A stretch of 64,000 nucleotides of DNA, taken from NCBI RefSeq assembly GCF_900258435.1, contig NZ_LT992558.1:673175-737174 (forward strand), written 5' to 3'. This stretch comes from Carnobacterium divergens (GTDB lineage Bacteria > Bacillota > Bacilli > Lactobacillales > Carnobacteriaceae). A program made the position numbers and the translations under genes. This document shows, in pieces, positions 28,167 to 36,769 of this stretch. Positions within the stretch are counted from its first letter, which is position 1. Every line of letters begins with the position of its first letter. The notes beneath the pieces are model-generated. The model was not told the DNA's origin. It ran no database searches and saw only the letters and a list, made by a program, of their open reading frames with translations.

Positions 28167-29177
28167 ATGAAAATTTTAGCATTTGGCGAAGTAATGATGC
28201 GTTTGACGCCACCTCAGTATAAATTGATTCAACAAACAGATAATGTAGATCTAAGCTTTACCGGAACAGGAGTCAATATTTTGAGTAGTTTAGCTCATTT
28301 TGGGTACGAGACATCAATGTTAACCATCTTACCAGACAATCAAGTAGGAAGAGCAGCAGCAGGTGCCATTCGAAGCCTAGGTATCAAAGATGAATTCGTT
28401 CGTTATCAAGGCGATCATATGGGGCTTTACTTTTTAGAGATGGGCTTTGGCAATCGGCCTTCGGAAGTGACGTATTTAAATCGTTTAGCTAGCTCCTTTG
28501 GTGAAAGTACCCTTATCGATTATGATTTAGCAACAGCGGTCGCTAACAGTGAGGTGATCCATATTTGCGGTATTGCGTTAATGTTGTCAGAAGGGACTAG
28601 ACAAGCAGCTTTTAAATTGGCTGAATTGGCACATCAGGCGGGTAAAAAAGTTTGTTTTGATTTCAATTACCGGCCAAGTTTAAATAAACACAATAGTCAC
28701 GAATGGGTAAAACAACAATTTGAGGCAATTCTACCCTATTGTGACATTGTGATTGGGGGTATAAGAGATTTAACAGAGTTGATGGATTTTAAAATTCCAA
28801 CAGAACTGGAAGGTTCCATTGAACAGTTAGCCTATGTTAGCCAAATGTTTGTCAAACAGTATCAATTAACGTACTTTGCAGGAACCATTCGTCAAAAAGA
28901 AACTACTCCATCCATTCGAGGTTTTGTAACAAGCAACCAAGCATTCGCCCTGAGCCAGCCAATGGAATTACAGATTTATGACCGTATCGGAACTGGGGAT
29001 GCCTATGCTGCAGGGATTATTACAGGAATGATTGAGAAATGGGACAATCAAAAAATGGTTCAATTTGCAATCAATAATGCTGTTCTAGCTCATACGACCT
29101 TCGGGGATAGCCCTTTAATGAGAAGAGAGCAGGTAGAAGCGTTTAGTCAAGGCAACCAGGGTGATGTGATTCGTTAA
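28167..29177 (+). CDS. PfkB-family sugar kinase (2-keto-3-deoxygluconate kinase-like)
   Basis: 336 residues. The N-terminal FGEVMMRLTPP and the C-terminal catalytic motif RIGTGDAYAAGIITGM identify a PfkB kinase of the KdgK type. It would phosphorylate free 2-keto-3-deoxygluconate to feed the aldolase. Its presence beside an enzyme that already yields the phosphorylated form suggests a second entry of unphosphorylated substrate, perhaps via the DUF4311/4310 system. AAAGGAG lies before the ATG. Last gene of the operon. Confidence 0.88.
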   Translation: MKILAFGEVMMRLTPPQYKLIQQTDNVDLSFTGTGVNILSSLAHFGYETSMLTILPDNQVGRAAAGAIRSLGIKDEFVRYQGDHMGLYFLEMGFGNRPSEVTYLNRLASSFGESTLIDYDLATAVANSEVIHICGIALMLSEGTRQAAFKLAELAHQAGKKVCFDFNYRPSLNKHNSHEWVKQQFEAILPYCDIVIGGIRDLTELMDFKIPTELEGSIEQLAYVSQMFVKQYQLTYFAGTIRQKETTPSIRGFVTSNQAFALSQPMELQIYDRIGTGDAYAAGIITGMIEKWDNQKMVQFAINNAVLAHTTFGDSPLMRREQVEAFSQGNQGDVIR

Positions 29178-29193
29178 TAGAAAATTTTAAACG

Positions 29194-29239
29194 AAAAAAG
29201 CAATGTCTTCCGGATAAGGAAAGAGTTGCTTTTTTTTTT
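29194..29239 (+). terminator. Terminator of the amino-sugar operon
   Basis: AAAAAAGCAA pairs with TTGCTTTTTT, with an inner TTCC/GGAA stem, then a T run. Confidence 0.85.
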
Positions 29240-29300
29240 AAGTATAAAAATGAAGATAAAAGATATAAATGGCAAGTTATTAACAAAAATTAAAAAAAAT

Positions 29301-29477
29301 TGTGGATAATAAATCAGGTTACCCACAGAAAAATGTGGATAAGTAAGAATACCTGTTATTAAAACTGTTAAATCAATTTTTAAAATCAATTTAGTTGTAC
29401 ACATTTGTAAGAGTTGTGCACAACGTCTGTGTATAAAACGACTTTATTTCCAAAGTTATCCACAACTGTGTGAATAA
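29301..29477. other. Cluster of DnaA boxes in intergenic region
   Basis: Three perfect boxes: TTATCCACA at 29456-29464 on the plus strand and its complement at 29301-29309 and 29334-29342. Two further boxes fit TTWTNCACA (minus strand 29428-29436 and 29469-29477). Single-mismatch forms lie at 29319-29327, 29395-29403 and 29414-29422. AT-rich DNA follows. No dnaA or dnaN gene is near, so this is not the standard oriC setting. Confidence 0.7.
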
Positions 29478-29540
29478 CTTTCCAAAAGTGTAAAAATATG
29501 AGGAAAATAGAGTATTTAAGATTAAGGAAATAAATTTTAA

Positions 29541-29621
29541 AAGGAAGTAATTAATCTAAATGAATTAACTGTTACATTAGTCGATTTTGATGCGGTCAAA
29601 TTAGAAAAACAGATGGATTAA
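29541..29621 (+). pseudogene. Possible 3' remnant of a coding sequence
   Basis: An open frame without any start codon ends at TAA 29619-29621 and reads NELTVTLVDFDAVKLEKQMD. It looks like a protein C-terminus but is too short to assign. The rest of 29240-29645 holds the DnaA boxes and nothing else that I recognise. Confidence 0.2.
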
Positions 29622-29645
29622 TGATTAAGCTCTATGCAGATTTTT

Positions 29646-29688
29646 AAAATAAAAAGTGACACACGAAACATGCGGCACTTTTTATTTT
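29646..29688. terminator. Bidirectional hairpin terminator of the peptide cluster
   Basis: AAAATAAAAAGTG (29646-29658) and its perfect complement (29676-29688) form a 13-base stem. On the minus strand it follows the metalloprotease gene and supplies a T-rich tail. Confidence 0.7.
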
Positions 29689-29728
29689 ATCAGATAAATA
29701 AAGAGATTAACGTAGAAAATTTTCAAAA

Positions 29729-30094
29729 CTACTTGAATTTTTCTTTTTTTTTCAAAATTTGAATAATTGAAAGAACTATTATCTCCCCATCTGCAGTAAT
29801 TGGAAGTAGATTAAAAATATTTACTAAACAGGAGAGTTTTAATATTAAAGTGTAATAATTTAATGGAATCATCAAACCTACTATCGATAATACAATTGCG
29901 GGTATACTAGCTATCATTAAGTTATCAATAGGTCTATTTCTGTTCGTATATGAAATTTTAAATGCTATCGGATTAATTTTCACTAATTGTGGATCATACT
30001 GTAGAAAAATAGCCACAAAAAAATGTAAACTTTCATGAACTAAAAGAACTGAATAAAATGAAGATAGACAAATCAATAGTAGAAAGATAATCAC
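29729..30094 (-). CDS. Minimal site-2-protease-like membrane metalloprotease
   Basis: 121 residues, far shorter than normal M50 proteases. A membrane helix contains HESLH (His20, Glu21, His24), an HExxH zinc site, and a later helix ends in NLLPITADG (Asn95, Asp102), like the NxxPxxxDG motif of M50 enzymes. It should cleave a substrate within the membrane. Its start overlaps the end of the upstream small membrane gene by four bases (ATGA). In the context of an ABC exporter and a 71-residue membrane peptide, that peptide is the likely substrate (inference). Confidence 0.7.
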   Translation of the reverse strand: MIIFLLLICLSSFYSVLLVHESLHFFVAIFLQYDPQLVKINPIAFKISYTNRNRPIDNLMIASIPAIVLSIVGLMIPLNYYTLILKLSCLVNIFNLLPITADGEIIVLSIIQILKKKEKFK

Positions 30095-30375
30095 CCTTCA
30101 TCACCTTTGTTAATCTTCCATTGTTTTAAGCTATATCCGATTAGTAGAACGAAAATTGTAAAAGTGATATAAACGATTAATGTTTGTATTGTTAATCCAA
30201 ATGTAGTAGAAATTGAATCATCAGATATTTTATTATTAATCGTAATTCCAAATAGTGTGGTTACATAGCTAGAGCTATTTCGACTCAAATGAAATAATTT
30301 CCATAATGTGTTAATGACGAGCAGAGCGAAAAAAGTAATGCTTCCAATGCCCAAATATTTAGAGAATACTTTCAT
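30091..30375 (-). CDS. Small two-helix membrane protein of the peptide cluster
   Basis: 94 residues. Helix one covers residues 8-28, an outward loop of polar residues with Asn and Ser follows, and helix two covers about 62-83, ending in a basic tail. It overlaps the permease gene by 17 bases and the metalloprotease gene by 4 bases, so all are translated together. Family not recognised; an accessory or immunity role is plausible. Confidence 0.6.
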   Translation of the reverse strand: MKVFSKYLGIGSITFFALLVINTLWKLFHLSRNSSSYVTTLFGITINNKISDDSISTTFGLTIQTLIVYITFTIFVLLIGYSLKQWKINKGDEG

Positions 30376-31708
30376 AGCGCACCTTCTTTATAATTGTATA
30401 GTGAATTGTTAAAATAAAAATCATGACGACATACCCAAAATAAATACTACTCACTAGAATAGTAACTAAAACACAGACTATTACTAGTATAATAAGTGAA
30501 CTAGATTCATTAAGGCTACCCTTGGATTTTGGAAATAAGTATCCAAGAACAATGGCTGTAGCTGATAATGAAATGGATATTACTAATTGTTCCCAGTTTT
30601 TATGAGATAATAAAACGAGTGTAATTAAAGGGCCGGATAAAAATACAATATTTTTCATTTGTTCAAACCATTCATCTACTACGGTTATTCTTAAAAGGCT
30701 GTACTGTATTCTAAAGTCAGCAGTAGTATCCGCATAATTTAATAGAAGTACACCTGAAAAAGACAGGAATGATGGTAAAACCGAGAATGTTGTTCGATAT
30801 CCATTTTGGAAAAATACTATTCCGATGGTTATCAAAGCAAAAATTATTATTGTAAGATTTGCTTTATATCTTAAAATAGGCCCTGTAAAAAAAGGAAGTT
30901 TAATAAACTTTAAAGAATTATTTATTCTATCTGATGACGGCACCTTTATTAATAAGAATAGCATTATCAATAATACAAACGTGTTTAAAATCGCGGCAAT
31001 TAAAATTAAGTTGGAAACAGTCAATTTTATACCTGCTAACATCATTTCAAAAGGGTATCTTAAATTAAAAAAGTAAATGACTGAACCAATAAGAAAAAAG
31101 CAATCAAGTAAAAAATCAGATGCTTTTTGAATTCTATTTGGTAGGATATCTGTCACTATTTTAAGAAATTCAATTATAATAATTGTATTTAAAAAGAAAA
31201 TATGTTGAGATAAGAAAAAAATAACATATTCTAACGGTTGTGTTGTAACTAACTGGATAGCGGGTGTTGCAATCAGCATAACTAGCTCATAGATTAGAAA
31301 CATAATAGAGAATTTAAAAAACAAATAGGCTATTTTCACATCATTTTTTTTGAAGGGAAGCGACTTCACAAAGAATAAGGAAGTTTTGTCTAAATCGAGT
31401 GTACTATTGATAAAAATTGAGATAATAACAGCAAGAGTGAGTGAATTACTAAAAAAACTAAAAAAAGTTATTTTTTGACCTTGAAGTAGCAAATCTTGCT
31501 CAATACTGTTACTATCAGGAATGATTCGTACTAACTCTTTCATGTTATAGAGAAAATAAGCTAAATATGCTGATAGTAAACCAAAAATAATAATTAGCCG
31601 AATACTTTTTTGTTTTAATAGGGGTCTGTTTAATAAGCCATTAAGAGAATTATTCAGGAATAATTCAATTAGTAAAGTTATATTTTTGAATGAATTTGAC
31701 TTTTTCAT
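30359..31708 (-). CDS. ABC transporter permease
   Basis: 449 residues, about ten to twelve membrane helices and no large soluble domain. It overlaps the end of the ATPase gene by 44 bases and has GGAGGG before its ATG. Pairing with the ATPase makes an exporter of the bacteriocin-immunity or peptide-export type. The sequence is unusually rich in Ile, Phe and Asn codons of high AT content compared with neighbours, like the rest of this cluster, which may mean horizontal transfer. Confidence 0.75.
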   Translation of the reverse strand: MKKSNSFKNITLLIELFLNNSLNGLLNRPLLKQKSIRLIIIFGLLSAYLAYFLYNMKELVRIIPDSNSIEQDLLLQGQKITFFSFFSNSLTLAVIISIFINSTLDLDKTSLFFVKSLPFKKNDVKIAYLFFKFSIMFLIYELVMLIATPAIQLVTTQPLEYVIFFLSQHIFFLNTIIIIEFLKIVTDILPNRIQKASDFLLDCFFLIGSVIYFFNLRYPFEMMLAGIKLTVSNLILIAAILNTFVLLIMLFLLIKVPSSDRINNSLKFIKLPFFTGPILRYKANLTIIIFALITIGIVFFQNGYRTTFSVLPSFLSFSGVLLLNYADTTADFRIQYSLLRITVVDEWFEQMKNIVFLSGPLITLVLLSHKNWEQLVISISLSATAIVLGYLFPKSKGSLNESSSLIILVIVCVLVTILVSSIYFGYVVMIFILTIHYTIIKKVRYESIL

Positions 31709-32378
31709 TAATACCCTCCACGCTTAATACAGTCTTTTCTAAATCGTTAGAAGTTCCTGTAAAAGGTTTCATCTTACCATTAGACAGTAATAAAATATTC
31801 TCGGAATACTTGTCGATAATTAATTTGCTATGAGAAACTAAAACAATTCCAGTTTTTAAAGAGAGCTTATTGAATAATTCTAGAGAGATTAGTGTTGTTT
31901 CAAAATCAAGCCCATTAAATACTTCATCTCCAAGAATATATTCAGTGTTAGCTAAAGCAGCTGCAATTATTTGGATTTTCTTTTTCATACCTAGAGAGTA
32001 AGATTCAATAAGTTTGTTTCTATCTTGCTCCAAATCAAAGAGCTTTAAAAATTTACTGATACCAGCAATATTTGATTTAGGATAGCGGGATAATACAAAA
32101 TTTAAATATTCATATCCAGTCATAAAACTGGGTAAGTAAAAATCAGATGGAATATAAAAAATTTGTTCTTTGAATTTTTCTGATTCATTTGAAAATCCGT
32201 TTATTTCGATATGTCCACTGGTTATCTTTTTTAATCCTGTAATACATTCTAACAGAGTTGTTTTTCCACTACCGTTTACTCCTACAATAATACTCACCTT
32301 TTTTTGAGGTAGTATTATTGTTATATCATCGAGGATAAGGTCTTTAAATTTTTTTGATAAATTTTGAATTTCTATCAT
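31665..32378 (-). CDS. ABC transporter ATP-binding protein
   Basis: 237 residues. Walker A is VNGSGKTT (near residue 36), the signature YSLGMKKK (near 131) and Walker B LGDEVFNGLD. The true start is the ATG at 32378 (MIEIQNLSKKF); the frame stays open further upstream, but that part lies antisense-free inside the peptide gene and has no ribosome site. It belongs to the short single-domain ATPases that pair with a separate permease. An imperfect 27-base hairpin separates it from the peptide gene. Confidence 0.9.
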   Translation of the reverse strand: MIEIQNLSKKFKDLILDDITIILPQKKVSIIVGVNGSGKTTLLECITGLKKITSGHIEINGFSNESEKFKEQIFYIPSDFYLPSFMTGYEYLNFVLSRYPKSNIAGISKFLKLFDLEQDRNKLIESYSLGMKKKIQIIAAALANTEYILGDEVFNGLDFETTLISLELFNKLSLKTGIVLVSHSKLIIDKYSENILLLSNGKMKPFTGTSNDLEKTVLSVEGINEKVKFIQKYNFTN

Positions 32379-32391
32379 AATAATAATATGT

Positions 32392-32418
32392 GAAGCCCCT
32401 TTTCGGAGAAGAGGCCTC
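32392..32418 (-). promoter_or_regulatory. Hairpin between peptide gene and ABC ATPase
   Basis: On the minus strand a 10-pair stem (with two G-T wobbles) encloses a 6-base loop. The tail is only weakly T-rich. Such read-through hairpins between a peptide gene and its export genes commonly set higher peptide expression. Confidence 0.55.
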
Positions 32419-32430
32419 ACTACAACGATT

Positions 32431-32646
32431 TTATTTCTTGCAATTAAATGTGACATGCACAAAATCTGGAACTCCCAATTTAATTCCACCGGCAAAAGAT
32501 CCACCTTGCCAAGTGCAATATATTGCGTATCCAATTGTACCAATCACGGCAATAAGTATAACAACCGCCCAGACCCATTTTACAACTATAGTATTAGAAT
32601 ATTTTGTTTCTAAAGCGCTTAAATAATTATTAGCAAGTAATAACAT
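32431..32646 (-). CDS. Putative precursor peptide with one membrane helix and two cysteines
   Basis: 71 residues. A polar N-terminus (1-20) is followed by a hydrophobic helix (about 21-43) and a C-terminal segment beginning CTWQGGSFAGG and ending in FNCKK. The only cysteines are Cys44 and Cys69, 24 residues apart. AAAGGAGG gives a very strong ribosome site 8 bases before the ATG, typical of a highly made peptide. Downstream are an ABC exporter and a mini S2P-like protease; divergent is a thioredoxin-like protein. I infer a secreted, disulfide-bonded bacteriocin or signal, but recognise no family. Confidence 0.6.
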   Translation of the reverse strand: MLLLANNYLSALETKYSNTIVVKWVWAVVILIAVIGTIGYAIYCTWQGGSFAGGIKLGVPDFVHVTFNCKK

Positions 32647-32761
32647 GTTGTTTCCTCCTTTCTTGTATCAATTTAAATGATTATTATATATAATATATAT
32701 CATAATGTATTATACAATATATATTTGTTGAATGAAAGCTTTTTTTTAGAGGGGGAGAAAT
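32647..32761. promoter_or_regulatory. AT-rich divergent promoter region of the peptide cluster
   Basis: The gap between the peptide gene and the thioredoxin-like gene is almost purely A and T between 32668 and 32730. On the plus strand TTGTAT (32663-32668) stands 18 bases before TATATA. Several -10 candidates exist on both strands, so I do not assign exact starts. Confidence 0.4.
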
Positions 32762-33214
32762 ATGAAAAAAAAATATTTTAGAATTTTTTTTACAGTTTTA
32801 TCTTTGTTTGTATTCGTTTCGATAAGTTTTCCAGTATACAATAAAATTTCCAAAAAGGTATCATTTAATAAATATGATGATACTGTAAAGAATTTCCATT
32901 TAGTCTCAGATAAAAGGTTAGAGAACTACAATAATCTTTATGATGGAGATTATTTACTATATTTCGGTAGAAGAACATGTAGCTTCTGCCGAGAGTTTGT
33001 TCCTGAATTAGAATTAGAAGGTAAAAAACGAGGCATTCCAATATACTATGTTAATACTGAAGATGCTGAAACTAATAGTAGCATATCCAAACTACGCAAT
33101 ACGTTAAATATACAATATGTTCCATCTGTAGTATTTATTTCTACTGATAGGGTAATTATTTTTAAAGAAGATTTACAAAGTTTTGAAGCATTTTTAAATC
33201 AAATGAAGAAGTGA
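32762..33214 (+). CDS. Membrane-anchored thioredoxin-like protein
   Basis: 150 residues. One N-terminal helix (about 7-25) anchors it outside the membrane. The thioredoxin fold carries the CxxC active site in RRTCSFCREF (Cys73, Cys76), and YVPSVVFIS supplies the cis-proline. It resembles bacteriocin accessory proteins such as PedC/BrcD that form disulfides. It is divergent from the two-cysteine peptide gene, so the peptide is a natural candidate substrate. GAGGGGGAG precedes the ATG. Confidence 0.8.
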   Translation: MKKKYFRIFFTVLSLFVFVSISFPVYNKISKKVSFNKYDDTVKNFHLVSDKRLENYNNLYDGDYLLYFGRRTCSFCREFVPELELEGKKRGIPIYYVNTEDAETNSSISKLRNTLNIQYVPSVVFISTDRVIIFKEDLQSFEAFLNQMKK

Positions 33215-33246
33215 AGTTAGTTACTTATTTTAAATTCAAGAATAGG

Positions 33247-33292
33247 AAAAAAACAGACAACCACTAAGCAAAATGCTTTTGGATGTCTGTTT
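33247..33292. terminator. Terminator between thioredoxin-like gene and proA
   Basis: AAACAGACA (33251-33259) pairs with TGTCTGTTT (33284-33292), with an inner AAGCA/TGCTT stem. A residues at the left edge serve as a T run for proA on the minus strand. Confidence 0.8.
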
Positions 33293-33296
33293 AATC

Positions 33297-34541
33297 TTAT
33301 CGAATTTGACCTTCTCCAAAGATAATGTATTTTGAAGATGTTAGTTCATTTAAACCCATTGGGCCTCGAGCATGAAGTTTTTGTGTGCTAATTCCGATTT
33401 CAGCACCAAAACCAAATTCAAAACCATCCGTAAAACGAGTAGAAGCATTAATGTAAACAGCCGCCGAATCAACCTCACGGTGGAATTGTTGACCATTAAA
33501 ATAATTACTTGTCACAATCGATTCAGAATGTTTTGTGCTGTATTGATTGATATGTTGGATGGCTTCGTCAATAGAATCCACAACTTTGACAGCTAAAATA
33601 AAGTCAAGAAATTCAGTTTCCCAATCCTCTTCAGTTGCTTCAACAGCCGTTTTGAAAATAGCCAAAGCTGAAGAATCTGCTCGTAATTCTACTTGATAAG
33701 GAGCTAAGGCTTCTTCAATGACAGGGAGAAAGGTATATGCTACATTTCTATGAATCAATAAGGTTTCAGCAGAATTACAGACAGATGGACGAGAACATTT
33801 AGCATTTACGATAATATCCGTCGCCATTTTTAAATCGGCAGATTCATCAATGTAGACATGGCAATTTCCAGTTCCTGTTTCAATAACAGGAACCGTAGCA
33901 TGCTCTAAAACGGTTTGAATTAATGTGGCTCCGCCACGAGGAATCAGTACATCTAAATAACGATTTAACTGCATCAATTGGCGTGCAGTTTCTCTTGAAG
34001 TATCGGTAATTAATTGAATCGCATCTTTTGGAAAGCCAGCTTGTTCTAACGCTGTTTGTAAAATAAGTACAATTGCACGGTTAGAATGGATTGCTTCTTT
34101 TCCACCACGCAAAATGACTGCATTTCCAGATTTAAAACAAAGAGCTGCAGCATCAGCCGTTACATTTGGACGAGATTCATAAATAATGCCAATCACACCC
34201 AAAGGAACCTGTTGTTTGCCAATGGTTAAATTAGCGTCATTTTTCCACATTTCACTGACATGGCCAATTGGATCCGGTAATTCCGCGACATCTAAAAGTC
34301 CTTGTGCCATTGCTTGAATACGGTTTTTATCAAGTTTTAAGCGGTCCAACATGACTTCAGTAACGCCATTATTTTTTGCAGCATTTAAGTCTTGTTCGTT
34401 GGCTTTTATAATCGTAGCATCATGAGCAATTAAAGCAGCGCTCATTTGTTTTAAAGCATTATTTTTTAATAGCGTATCTGCTTGGGCCAAAAAAGTGGCA
34501 GATTTTTTGGCTGCTTTACCCATCGTTATTAAATCACTCAT
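33297..34541 (-). CDS. proA: Gamma-glutamyl phosphate reductase
   Basis: 414 residues, the usual length. The catalytic cysteine lies in [12 protein letters not shown] (about residue 257) and the NADPH region in [13 protein letters not shown]. It reduces gamma-glutamyl phosphate to glutamate semialdehyde in proline synthesis. It directly abuts proB (34542), so the pair is co-translated. No proC is in the window and I see no T-box upstream. Confidence 0.96.
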   Translation of the reverse strand: MSDLITMGKAAKKSATFLAQADTLLKNNALKQMSAALIAHDATIIKANEQDLNAAKNNGVTEVMLDRLKLDKNRIQAMAQGLLDVAELPDPIGHVSEMWKNDANLTIGKQQVPLGVIGIIYESRPNVTADAAALCFKSGNAVILRGGKEAIHSNRAIVLILQTALEQAGFPKDAIQLITDTSRETARQLMQLNRYLDVLIPRGGATLIQTVLEHATVPVIETGTGNCHVYIDESADLKMATDIIVNAKCSRPSVCNSAETLLIHRNVAYTFLPVIEEALAPYQVELRADSSALAIFKTAVEATEEDWETEFLDFILAVKVVDSIDEAIQHINQYSTKHSESIVTSNYFNGQQFHREVDSAAVYINASTRFTDGFEFGFGAEIGISTQKLHARGPMGLNELTSSKYIIFGEGQIR

Positions 34542-35366
34542 TTAGTCCACCTCTTTCAAAGCTCTGAAATGCGTTCCAATTTGTTCCCCATTCATAATAT
34601 CAAAAATAATCGTTGGATCTGCACCATTTGCTAAAATCATTTGTCCATTTTGTTCTAAAACATGGTGGGCGGCTTTCAATTTTGTTGCCATCCCACCTGT
34701 TCCAAATTCCGACCCATTTCCACCTGCTAATGTTACCAATTCAGGTGTAATCGCATGGATGTCAGAAAATAATGTGGCAGCAGGATTAGTTGTGGGATTG
34801 TCATTGTAAAAACCATCAATATCAGACAGCATAATCAGTAAATCTGCAGTGACCAGTTCGCTCACAATCGCAGAAAGTCGGTCATTATCGCCAAATTTTG
34901 TTAAATGATCTAGTTCTTCTACCGCTACAGTGTCGTTCTCATTAACAACAGGAATGATTCCTTGTTTTAATAACTGCTGGAAGGTATTAATCACATTGTT
35001 TCGACTTTTAGGATAGTCAATAATATCTCTTGTTAATAGCAATTGGCCAACAATTTGTCCATAATTTCCAAAGAACTGGCTATATAAATTCATTAATTCG
35101 CTTTGGCCAACGGCAGCAATAGCTTGTTGTTCAGGAATGGTCGCTGGGCGTTTAGTTATATTCAAACGATGGCATCCTACGCCAATAGCACCAGACGAAA
35201 CCAAGATGACTTCTTTGCCTTGATTTTTTAAATCCGTCAGCACGAAAGCTAATTTTTCAATACGTTGTAAATTCAGTTTGCCATTTGGGTACATCAAGGT
35301 GCTTGTGCCAACTTTGATTACGATTCGTTTCATTTTATTTAATGAAGAACGAGTTGCTGCTTTCAT
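34542..35366 (-). CDS. proB: Glutamate 5-kinase (short form)
   Basis: 274 residues. The amino acid kinase domain starts at KRIVIKVGTSTLMYPNG; GAIGVGCHRL and the NENDTVAVEE motif follow, and GTGGMATKLKAA lies near the end. The C-terminal PUA domain of long ProB enzymes is missing, as in streptococci. It phosphorylates glutamate, the first step of proline synthesis. Start at 35366 has TTGGAGGA 6 bases before; the next in-frame Met (MKRIV) lacks a ribosome site. Confidence 0.95.
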   Translation of the reverse strand: MKAATRSSLNKMKRIVIKVGTSTLMYPNGKLNLQRIEKLAFVLTDLKNQGKEVILVSSGAIGVGCHRLNITKRPATIPEQQAIAAVGQSELMNLYSQFFGNYGQIVGQLLLTRDIIDYPKSRNNVINTFQQLLKQGIIPVVNENDTVAVEELDHLTKFGDNDRLSAIVSELVTADLLIMLSDIDGFYNDNPTTNPAATLFSDIHAITPELVTLAGGNGSEFGTGGMATKLKAAHHVLEQNGQMILANGADPTIIFDIMNGEQIGTHFRALKEVD

Positions 35367-35388
35367 AAGTCATCCTCCAATTTTCTAG

Positions 35389-36609
35389 TTAAAAGTAGTC
35401 TGAGAAGTAAGGCTCACCTTGTGGAATAAGTTGTTCTAAACTACGTAATGTTTTTTTATCTGTACTTAATCGTTCTAATTTTGCTAAATAAGAAGGTCTG
35501 CGATACCCCATCAACATGGTTGTCAAGGTTTGAATATCAATGTGAACTGGATTGCCAATGGCTTTATCTGTAACAGCTAAGGTGCCGTCTGGAGAAAATT
35601 GAAGTCCAAAAACCCCGGTATTCCACTCTAACATCGGATCTTCTACAACAAAATGGAAGTCTTCAACAGTCACAGTTTCAAAAGGATATTCTTTCAAAAA
35701 TTCAGCAACGTCAACAATTCGCGCCATAAAATAAGGCTGGATCGTTTCAATAATTTCGCTATCCTCCAGAATAAACGCAATCGGCTCATTTTTATAGATA
35801 TTGCCGCATACTTCGTCAACCATTGAAAAATGAGCCGTAACAAAATTCCATAAACCTTTTCTTGCTTCTTGATTTAGATAAATCATTTCTTTCATATGGA
35901 AGACATCTTCTGCTATCCAATAAAAAAGATAGCCAGTCGGTTCTTGTTTTTCATTATAATAAACAGCCGCAATATGCTCTTCTTCATTTTCCCAACGCCA
36001 ATATTCATCCCAAGCCAATTCATCACGAATCATTGCGCCATGATTGACTCTTGAAAAGGTATCATAGACAGCGATTACGTCAGGATGGTTGATATCTAAG
36101 CGTTCGACAAAACCGTTCACTGGGACAGCTTTTGGTAGCTGTGTGTCTTTGATTGTAAATGTCATTTTATCTGACATAATTTCCCAGCCTTTTCGGCGAT
36201 AATAAGGAATGGAGTAGGGGAACAAGTAAGAAATCCATTGGCCTTTTTCACGCATGCGTTTTAAGCTTTCTTTCATTAAATGATGCATCAGACCTAAATT
36301 TGCATACTCTGGATAAGTTCCAACTCCTGTTAGACCACCCATTTTTACGATTTTCCCTCGAATGTTTACTTCGCAAGGATAGACAGCTAATTGCGAAATC
36401 AGTTTTTCATCATCAAACCAACCTAACACATCGGCTTGACGCAATACCGGTCGTTTAGCCCGTTCTAATTCATCTTCTTCATAGCCCACTTCTTGAAGAT
36501 CTTGATTGGTCACCTGAAAAACATAGCGTAACAACTCATTAAATTGTGACAGGTGTTCCATTTCTACAGGTTTCATTTCAAATTGTTTGCCATGATCATC
36601 TTGTATCAT
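35389..36609 (-). CDS. Eis-like GNAT acetyltransferase
   Basis: 406 residues. An N-terminal GNAT domain (GGLTGVGTYPEYANLGLMHHLMKE near residue 90, acetyl-CoA loop) is followed by a second GNAT-like half (RWENEEEHIAAVYYN) and a C-terminal sterol-carrier-like domain, the three-part layout of the Eis family. Eis enzymes acetylate amines, including aminoglycosides, but most Firmicutes members have unknown substrates. It lies 22 bases upstream of proB in the same direction, so may be co-transcribed. Confidence 0.85.
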   Translation of the reverse strand: MIQDDHGKQFEMKPVEMEHLSQFNELLRYVFQVTNQDLQEVGYEEDELERAKRPVLRQADVLGWFDDEKLISQLAVYPCEVNIRGKIVKMGGLTGVGTYPEYANLGLMHHLMKESLKRMREKGQWISYLFPYSIPYYRRKGWEIMSDKMTFTIKDTQLPKAVPVNGFVERLDINHPDVIAVYDTFSRVNHGAMIRDELAWDEYWRWENEEEHIAAVYYNEKQEPTGYLFYWIAEDVFHMKEMIYLNQEARKGLWNFVTAHFSMVDEVCGNIYKNEPIAFILEDSEIIETIQPYFMARIVDVAEFLKEYPFETVTVEDFHFVVEDPMLEWNTGVFGLQFSPDGTLAVTDKAIGNPVHIDIQTLTTMLMGYRRPSYLAKLERLSTDKKTLRSLEQLIPQGEPYFSDYF

Positions 36610-36714
36610 AAGTATCCCTCGCTCTAATTTTTATTTCAATAAATAGAAATAAATGAATAGTTCTATTTTATCAGTTTCTAACAGGAAAGACTATCTTTTA
36701 AGGAAAACTTATCT

Positions 36715-36753
36715 AAAAAACACTCTTATACATAAGTTCTGCATAAGAGTGTT
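36715..36753 (-). terminator. Terminator after P-type ATPase
   Basis: AACACTCTTAT (36719-36729) pairs with ATAAGAGTGTT (36743-36753). On the minus strand it ends in six T residues. Confidence 0.85.
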
Positions 36754-36769
36754 GAAATCATTTTTTATT

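Noticed and set aside
29729..32646. Lasso peptide, lanthipeptide or circular bacteriocin locus
   Set aside because: No transglutaminase-like or asparagine-synthetase-like enzyme, no LanB/C/M, and the peptide does not resemble circular bacteriocins.
32668..32735. TGATATATCA-like half sites in the peptide-cluster promoter
   Set aside because: The stretch is almost pure A/T, so ATATATCAT arises by chance and no full palindrome is present.
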